Source: Pseudomonadota bacterium
Lineage (GTDB): Bacteria > Pseudomonadota > Gammaproteobacteria > Enterobacterales > Enterobacteriaceae
Assembly (NCBI GenBank): GCA_018261615.1
Contig: JAGTSE010000001.1
Coordinates: 1-64,000 of the forward strand
Reading direction: 5' to 3'
Length of the DNA stretch: 64,000 bases
Shown: positions 59,238 to 64,000 of the stretch, piece after piece
How positions within the stretch are numbered: the stretch's first letter is position 1
Layout of the letters: every line of letters begins with the position of its first letter
The notes under the pieces: model-generated
The model's input: the letters and a program-made list of their open reading frames with translations, nothing else
Told to the model about the DNA's origin: nothing
The model's database searches: none
Translations under genes and position numbers: made by a program

Positions 59238-59897
59238 ATGACGCAGGATGAACTCAAAAAAGCAGTGGGCTGGGCGGCACTCAAGTATGTTGAGCCCGGA
59301 ACCATTGTCGGCGTAGGCACTGGCTCCACTGCGGCGCACTTTATTGATGCGCTCGGCACGATGAAAGGCCAGATCGAAGGCGCGGTTTCCAGTTCGGATG
59401 CCTCCACCGCGAAACTGAAAAGTCTTGGCATTACCGTGTTCGATCTCAACGAAGTGGATAAACTGGGCATCTACGTTGATGGCGCGGATGAAATCAACGG
59501 CCAGATGCAGATGATCAAAGGCGGCGGCGCAGCGCTGACGCGTGAGAAAATTATCGCCTCGGTGGCAGATAAATTTATCTGTATCGCTGACGCATCCAAG
59601 CAGGTTGATATCCTGGGTAAATTCCCACTGCCAGTGGAAGTTATCCCGATGGCTCGCAGCGCCGTTGCGCGTCAACTGGTGAAGCTGGGCGGCCGGCCGG
59701 AATATCGTCAGAATGTTGTCACCGATAACGGCAATGTGATCCTCGATGTTTATGGCCTGGAGATCATCGATCCGATTGCGCTGGAAAACAGCATCAATAG
59801 CATCCCCGGCGTAGTAACTGTAGGGTTGTTCGCCAACCGTGGCGCGGATGTGGCGCTGATCGGCACCGCCGACGGCGTGAAAACCATCATAAAATGA
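59238..59897 (+). CDS. rpiA: Ribose-5-phosphate isomerase A
   Basis: The 219-residue protein has [44 protein letters not shown] and the conserved C-terminus [15 protein letters not shown]. It interconverts ribose 5-phosphate and ribulose 5-phosphate. ATG 59238 ([15 protein letters not shown]) is the family start. Confidence 0.97.
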   Translation: MTQDELKKAVGWAALKYVEPGTIVGVGTGSTAAHFIDALGTMKGQIEGAVSSSDASTAKLKSLGITVFDLNEVDKLGIYVDGADEINGQMQMIKGGGAALTREKIIASVADKFICIADASKQVDILGKFPLPVEVIPMARSAVARQLVKLGGRPEYRQNVVTDNGNVILDVYGLEIIDPIALENSINSIPGVVTVGLFANRGADVALIGTADGVKTIIK

Positions 59898-59905
59898 TCT
59901 GACGG

Positions 59906-59921
59906 GGAGGCGCTCGCCTCC
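59906..59921 (+). terminator. Short hairpin after rpiA
   Basis: GGAGGCG pairs with CGCCTCC across 2 bases, followed by TTGT only, so it is a weak terminator candidate. Confidence 0.45.
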
Positions 59922-59948
59922 TTGTAAAAAAAAGCGAACAGCAAATTT

Positions 59949-59964
59949 GGTGATATCTGTCACA
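59949..59964. promoter_or_regulatory. CRP-like site upstream of serA
   Basis: GGTGATATCTGTCACA fits TGTGA-N6-TCACA with one mismatch. serA is under CRP and Lrp control in E. coli. Confidence 0.5.
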
Positions 59965-60164
59965 TTTATCCGCTGGCTATGCACTACCTGCCATCATTCT
60001 GCGCTTTAACAGCATTTTTATCTGCCATTTCCCGCTGGATGACATTTCTTCAGAGTACGTACGCAAACGTTCATATTGCTGCAATAGTTTTTTTTGATAT
60101 GTTGACTGAAGCAAATTGCATTTCGTACAACATCACAGTCAAGACAAAACACAGGGTCGGGTAA

Positions 60165-61397
60165 ATGGCAAAGGTATCACTGGAGAAAGACAAGATTAAA
60201 TTTCTGCTCGTCGAAGGGGTGCACCAGAAAGCACTGGATAACCTTCGTGCAGCGGGTTACACCAATATTGAATTCCACAAAGGCGCGCTGGACACCGAAC
60301 AACTTAAAGAGTCCATTCGTGATGCCCACTTTATCGGACTGCGATCCCGTACTCAACTGACTGAAGATGTTATCGCTGCGGCGGAAAAATTAGTCGCTGT
60401 GGGCTGTTTCTGTATTGGTACTAACCAGGTGAATCTGGACGCTGCCGCAAAGCGTGGTATTCCGGTGTTCAATGCGCCGTTCTCTAACACCCGTTCCGTG
60501 GCGGAACTGGTTATTGGCGAATTGTTGTTACTGATGCGCGGTATTCCTGAAGCGAACGCAAAAGCGCACCGTGGTGTCTGGAACAAACTGGCGGTCGGTT
60601 CCTACGAAGCGCGTGGTAAAAAGCTCGGCATTATCGGTTATGGCCATATCGGTACGCAGTTGGGCATTCTGGCGGAATCGCTGGGGATGCACGTCTTCTT
60701 TTACGATATCGAAAGCAAACTACCACTGGGCAACGCCACGCAGGTACAGCACCTTTCCGATCTGCTGAACATGAGCGATGTGGTGAGCCTGCATGTGCCG
60801 GAAACTCCGTCGACCAAAGATATGATTGGCGTTGAAGAGCTGAAATTGATGAAGCCGGGCGCGCTGCTGATCAACGCTTCTCGCGGTACGGTGGTCGATA
60901 TTCCTGCGCTGTGCGATGCGCTGAAAAGCAAACATCTGGCCGGTGCGGCAATTGACGTCTTCCCGACGGAACCTGCAACCAACAGCGACCCATTTGATTC
61001 CCCGCTGTGCGAATTTGACAACGTGCTGCTGACGCCGCACATCGGCGGTTCGACGCAAGAAGCGCAGGAAAACATCGGTCTTGAAGTGGCTGGTAAACTG
61101 ATTAAATATTCTGACAACGGTTCTACGCTGTCGGCAGTTAACTTCCCGGAGGTTTCTTTGCCGATGCACGGTGGCCGTCGCCTGCTGCACATCCACGAAA
61201 ACCGTCCTGGCGTGCTGACGGCACTCAACCAAATCTTCGCCAGCCAGAATATCAACATCGCGGCGCAGTATCTGCAAACAACGCCGTATATGGGTTATGT
61301 CGTGGTTGATATCGAAGCGGATGAAGACGTCGCGCAAAAAGCGTTGCAGAGCATGAAAGCGATTCCCGGTACGATTCGCTCCCGTCTGCTGTTCTGA
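60165..61397 (+). CDS. serA: D-3-phosphoglycerate dehydrogenase
   Basis: The 410-residue protein has the NAD-binding motif GIIGYGHIGTQLGILAES, catalytic residues in PHIGGSTQEAQENIG, and a C-terminal ACT domain (HIHENRPGVLTALNQIFASQ) that binds serine for feedback inhibition. It is the first enzyme of serine synthesis. Confidence 0.97.
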   Translation: MAKVSLEKDKIKFLLVEGVHQKALDNLRAAGYTNIEFHKGALDTEQLKESIRDAHFIGLRSRTQLTEDVIAAAEKLVAVGCFCIGTNQVNLDAAAKRGIPVFNAPFSNTRSVAELVIGELLLLMRGIPEANAKAHRGVWNKLAVGSYEARGKKLGIIGYGHIGTQLGILAESLGMHVFFYDIESKLPLGNATQVQHLSDLLNMSDVVSLHVPETPSTKDMIGVEELKLMKPGALLINASRGTVVDIPALCDALKSKHLAGAAIDVFPTEPATNSDPFDSPLCEFDNVLLTPHIGGSTQEAQENIGLEVAGKLIKYSDNGSTLSAVNFPEVSLPMHGGRRLLHIHENRPGVLTALNQIFASQNINIAAQYLQTTPYMGYVVVDIEADEDVAQKALQSMKAIPGTIRSRLLF

Positions 61398-61408
61398 TAA
61401 ATATTGTG

Positions 61409-61436
61409 TTTTCCTCTCTCGTAAGGGAGAGGGAAA
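61409..61436 (+). terminator. serA hairpin terminator
   Basis: TTTTCCTCTC pairs with GAGAGGGAAA around the GTAAGG loop, between convergent serA and ygfA. Confidence 0.5.
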
Positions 61437-61440
61437 CCTG

Positions 61441-62037
61441 TTACCACTCCCACACTCTTGATGGTGTGACTACCGCAGGTAGCGGAATATCCCACTCTTC
61501 CACCGGCAGGGCCTGAACGCCCTGGCAGTCATGCGCGTAGCCCACGGGCTGTAAGTTGTAAGCGCGCCAGTTTTGTAAAGTGCGATCGTAAAAACCGCCG
61601 CCCATACCTAAACGCTGGCCCTGTTCGTCGAACGCCACCAGCGGCGTAACCAACACATCCAACTGATTAAGCGGCAGGACATCACGCACATCCAGTTTTG
61701 GCTCCTGAATCTTCAGGCAATTAATCACCAGTTCGCTGTGCGGATGGTAATGCAGAAAGAGCAGATTGCCTGGGCTAAACGGGTGTAGCACCGGCAGGTA
61801 AACCCGTTTTCCGCTACGCCAGAGTTGTTCAATCAACGGCTGGGTATCCAGTTCACCGTCGAAAGAGAGAAACAAAGCCACGGTATGCGCCATCACGATG
61901 GGCGGATACGCCATCATGCGTGCGGCGGCCTGCTGGGCAAAATGCGCCTGCTGCCCGCTGCTTAACTCACGCCGATGTTGGCGGATAACTTTGCGGATTT
62001 CTTGTCGTGACGAGGGAAAATCAGGAAATTGCGTCAT
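61441..62037 (-). CDS. ygfA: 5-formyltetrahydrofolate cyclo-ligase
   Basis: The 198-residue protein has RKVIRQHRRELSSGQQ, FLSFDGELDTQPLIEQL, LVTPLVAFDEQGQRLGMGGGFYDRTL. It converts 5-formyl-THF to methenyl-THF. It lies just downstream of 6S RNA and is cotranscribed with it in E. coli, where it is linked to persister formation. Confidence 0.96.
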   Translation of the reverse strand: MTQFPDFPSSRQEIRKVIRQHRRELSSGQQAHFAQQAAARMMAYPPIVMAHTVALFLSFDGELDTQPLIEQLWRSGKRVYLPVLHPFSPGNLLFLHYHPHSELVINCLKIQEPKLDVRDVLPLNQLDVLVTPLVAFDEQGQRLGMGGGFYDRTLQNWRAYNLQPVGYAHDCQGVQALPVEEWDIPLPAVVTPSRVWEW

Positions 62038-62058
62038 GGTTTTGGGTAGAAAAAGAAG

Positions 62059-62242
62059 GGAATCTCCGAGATGCCGCAGCAGGCTGTAACCCTTGAACCC
62101 TTGGTTCAAGGTGAATGCGTCGTCATGATTTTAAGGCTTCTCGGACGAACCGAGCATGCTCACCAACCATGGATCGCCACATTCTGGTGGTATGAAATAT
62201 CGGCTCAGGGGACTGGCCCGCTTGCAAACATCTCAGAGAAAT
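62059..62242 (-). ncRNA. ssrS: 6S RNA
   Basis: The minus strand begins ATTTCTCTGAGATGTTTGCA and ends with CATCTCGGAGATTCC. It matches E. coli 6S RNA over its 184-nt length, including the closing stem and the GGCCAGTCCCCTGAGCC block. It binds sigma-70 RNA polymerase in stationary phase. It sits between zapA and ygfA, as in E. coli. Confidence 0.95.
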
Positions 62243-62283
62243 TTTGTCTTCACAATCACTCTACCACAGTTGATTCTGAAGTG

Positions 62284-62613
62284 TTATTCAAACTTAGGCC
62301 CCGGTCTGTCTGTTATGCGACCCTGATCAAGCAATGCCTGTTCGATGGTCTGCTGTAACATTCGGATACGCTGTTCCATGTTGGCTGCGTACTCGCGGGT
62401 TTTTGCCTTTTCCTGAGCCAGCTCGTAGCTGATATTCAGCGCGGCGATAAACACCAACTGCTCAGTATTTGTGACTCTAGTGCGAACTTTTAGATCTTGC
62501 AACCGCTGATTCAGATCCTCCGCAGCCTGGTTAAGCGCGTCCCTCTGTTCAGGCGGGCAGTTCACTCGCAGTGAACGACCAAAAATTTGGATATCGACGG
62601 GTTGTGCAGACAT
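62284..62613 (-). CDS. zapA: Cell division protein ZapA
   Basis: The 109-residue protein has [22 protein letters not shown] and a C-terminal coiled coil ([21 protein letters not shown]). It crosslinks FtsZ protofilaments. It is upstream of 6S RNA on the same strand and divergent from ygfB. Confidence 0.96.
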   Translation of the reverse strand: MSAQPVDIQIFGRSLRVNCPPEQRDALNQAAEDLNQRLQDLKVRTRVTNTEQLVFIAALNISYELAQEKAKTREYAANMEQRIRMLQQTIEQALLDQGRITDRPGPKFE

Positions 62614-62840
62614 GCCACCTTCCTGCTATTTGACTGCGCTCTGCCTTCGCATCCGAGTCCTGGGCTGCGAAGGGGCGACACTATAAGCTAGCCTGGTGAG
62701 CACTTTCAAGTTTTTTGCGTCTATACCTTAATTACTCACGCCACATGCAATGGCATGTAACGTGAAGCATCACAAGTATATCACCAGGGGCCAAAGTGGT
62801 AGCATATCATGAATATTCCCCCCAACGACGACGAATGCGT

Positions 62841-63419
62841 ATGTCTATACAGAACGAAATACCTGGTTACAACGATGTAGGTCAGTTGCTCAACCAACAG
62901 GGCGTGGGGCTGCTTCCTGCCGAAATGCATGGGCTTATCGCGGGGATGATCTGCGGTGGCAATGATGACAGTTCCTGGTTACCGCTGCTGCATGATTTAA
63001 CTAACGACGGGCTGGCTTTTGGTCATGAGCTGGCACAGGCATTGCGGGCAATGCATGCGGCAACCAGCGATTCACTGGAAGACGACGGCTTTCTGTTCCA
63101 ACTCTATTTGCCGGAGGGTGATGACGTCAGCGTTTTCGACAGAGCCGATGCGCTGGCCGGCTGGGTGAACCATTTCCTGCTCGGGTTAGGCGTCACGCAG
63201 TCGAAACTCGACAAAGTGACTGGAGAAACTGGCGAAGCAATTGACGATTTGCGTAACATTGCGCAGTTGGGTTATGACGAAGAAGAAGATCTGGAAGAGC
63301 TGGAAATGTCGCTTGAAGAGATCATCGAATACGTCCGCGTCGCTGCGCTGCTGTGCCACAATACGTTCACGCACCCGCAGCCGACCGCGCCGGAAGTGCG
63401 TAAGCCGACGTTACATTAA
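62841..63419 (+). CDS. ygfB: UPF0149 family protein YgfB
   Basis: The 192-residue acidic protein matches E. coli YgfB ([42 protein letters not shown]). It has a regulatory role in some gamma-proteobacteria; unknown here. ATG 62841 ([12 protein letters not shown]) is the family start. pepP begins 24 bp downstream. Confidence 0.96.
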   Translation: MSIQNEIPGYNDVGQLLNQQGVGLLPAEMHGLIAGMICGGNDDSSWLPLLHDLTNDGLAFGHELAQALRAMHAATSDSLEDDGFLFQLYLPEGDDVSVFDRADALAGWVNHFLLGLGVTQSKLDKVTGETGEAIDDLRNIAQLGYDEEEDLEELEMSLEEIIEYVRVAALLCHNTFTHPQPTAPEVRKPTLH

Positions 63420-63443
63420 TTCGTCTTGTAGGAAGGAGGTGTC

Positions 63444-64000
63444 ATGACACAGCTTGAGTTTCTCCGTCGTCGTCAGACATTGCTGGCGCAGATGGTTCCG
63501 GGGAGCGCGGCGTTGATCTTTGCCGCGCCGGAAGCAACCCGCAGCGCAGACAGTGAATACCCGTATCGCCAGAACAGCGATTTTTGGTACTTCACCGGTT
63601 TTAACGAACCAGAAGCGGTGCTGGTGCTGATAAAGAGCGATGACACTCACAACCATAGTGTGATGTTCAACCGCGTGCGTGATAAAACCGCCGAGATCTG
63701 GTTTGGCCGCCGTCTTGGTCAGGAGGCCGCGCCAGCAAAGCTGGGCGTCGACCGTGCGCTAGCGTTCCCGGAGATCAACACGCACCTTTACCAACTGCTC
63801 AATGGCCTCGATGCGGTTTATCATGCACAGGGTGAGTATGAGTATGCGGATACCATCCTGTTCACTGCGCTGGAGAAGCTGCGCAAAGGCGCGCGGCAGA
63901 ATCTGACTGCGCCCGCCACGCTGACTGACTGGCGTCCGATCGTCCACGAGATGCGTTTGTTTAAATCGGCCGAAGAGATCGAGGTGATGCGTCGCGCTGG
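63444..64000 (+). CDS. pepP: Xaa-Pro aminopeptidase, N-terminal part (runs off the window)
   Basis: Bases from ATG 63444 encode MTQLEFLRRRQTLLAQMVPG and then a long match to E. coli PepP (SADSEYPYRQNSDFWYFTGF, EIWFGRRLGQEAAPAK, VHEMRLFKSAEEIEVMRRA). A strong AGGAAGGAGG site precedes the start. It removes N-terminal residues next to proline. The catalytic metal-binding part lies beyond 64000. Confidence 0.96.
   Translation, partial: MTQLEFLRRRQTLLAQMVPGSAALIFAAPEATRSADSEYPYRQNSDFWYFTGFNEPEAVLVLIKSDDTHNHSVMFNRVRDKTAEIWFGRRLGQEAAPAKLGVDRALAFPEINTHLYQLLNGLDAVYHAQGEYEYADTILFTALEKLRKGARQNLTAPATLTDWRPIVHEMRLFKSAEEIEVMRRA

Overview
The window is a chromosomal segment of a member of the Enterobacteriaceae. 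Most of it is a backbone that I recognise protein by protein from Escherichia coli, in the order yqgA-speC, nupG-mltC-yggX-mutY-trmB-yggL-yggN, hemW-rdgB-yggU-yggT-yggS-yggR, yqgF-yqgE-gshB-rsmE-endA-sprT-galP-metK-speA, loiP-tktA, epd-pgk-fbaA-mscS-argO-yggE-argP-rpiA-serA-ygfA-6S RNA-zapA-ygfB-pepP. The protein sequences diverge from E. coli, and a citrate lyase/CitW-type locus lies between speC and nupG. This suggests the Enterobacter/Kosakonia/Klebsiella side of the family rather than Escherichia; I cannot name the species.

Bases 1 to about 8,900 are accessory DNA stacked on tRNA-Phe(GAA) (8822-8897, minus). A small element of about 3 kb (P4-type integrase plus a Fic protein) lies between the intact tRNA and a 19-base copy of the tRNA 3' end at 5815. 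Beyond that copy is an older island with a ruined integrase, a KfrA-like remnant, and a four-gene minus-strand set: TetR regulator, heme-oxygenase-like diiron oxidase (HDO), PhyH-family Fe(II)/2-oxoglutarate dioxygenase and LysE-type exporter, ending in a terminator. HDO plus 2OG-dioxygenase plus amino-acid exporter looks like a miniature pathway for an unusual amino-acid-derived metabolite. It is my leading candidate for an undescribed system. At the far left are the tail of a rhodanese-domain protein and a methyltransferase gene cut by a 127-bp IS-like remnant.

Bases 12,281-22,300 are a citrate-fermentation locus: CitA/CitB two-component system, divergent CitW-type carrier, a FAH-fold protein, and citCDEFXG. 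A perfect 15-bp repeat spaced 52 bp apart in the divergent promoter region is a good CitB operator candidate. The FAH-fold protein may handle oxaloacetate, the product of citrate lyase.

Other departures from the E. coli order are fepE between yggN and hemW, a FAD oxidoreductase/IclR pair between yggR and yqgF, loss of speB next to speA (a porin gene tail lies there instead), and a lone Rha/KilAC antirepressor-like gene under a LexA box between tktA and epd.

The rest is housekeeping: polyamine synthesis (speC, speA), SAM synthesis (metK), glutathione (gshB), glycolysis and pentose phosphate (epd-pgk-fbaA, tktA, rpiA), serine synthesis (serA), DNA and nucleotide-pool repair (mutY, rdgB), cell division (zapA), and 6S RNA.
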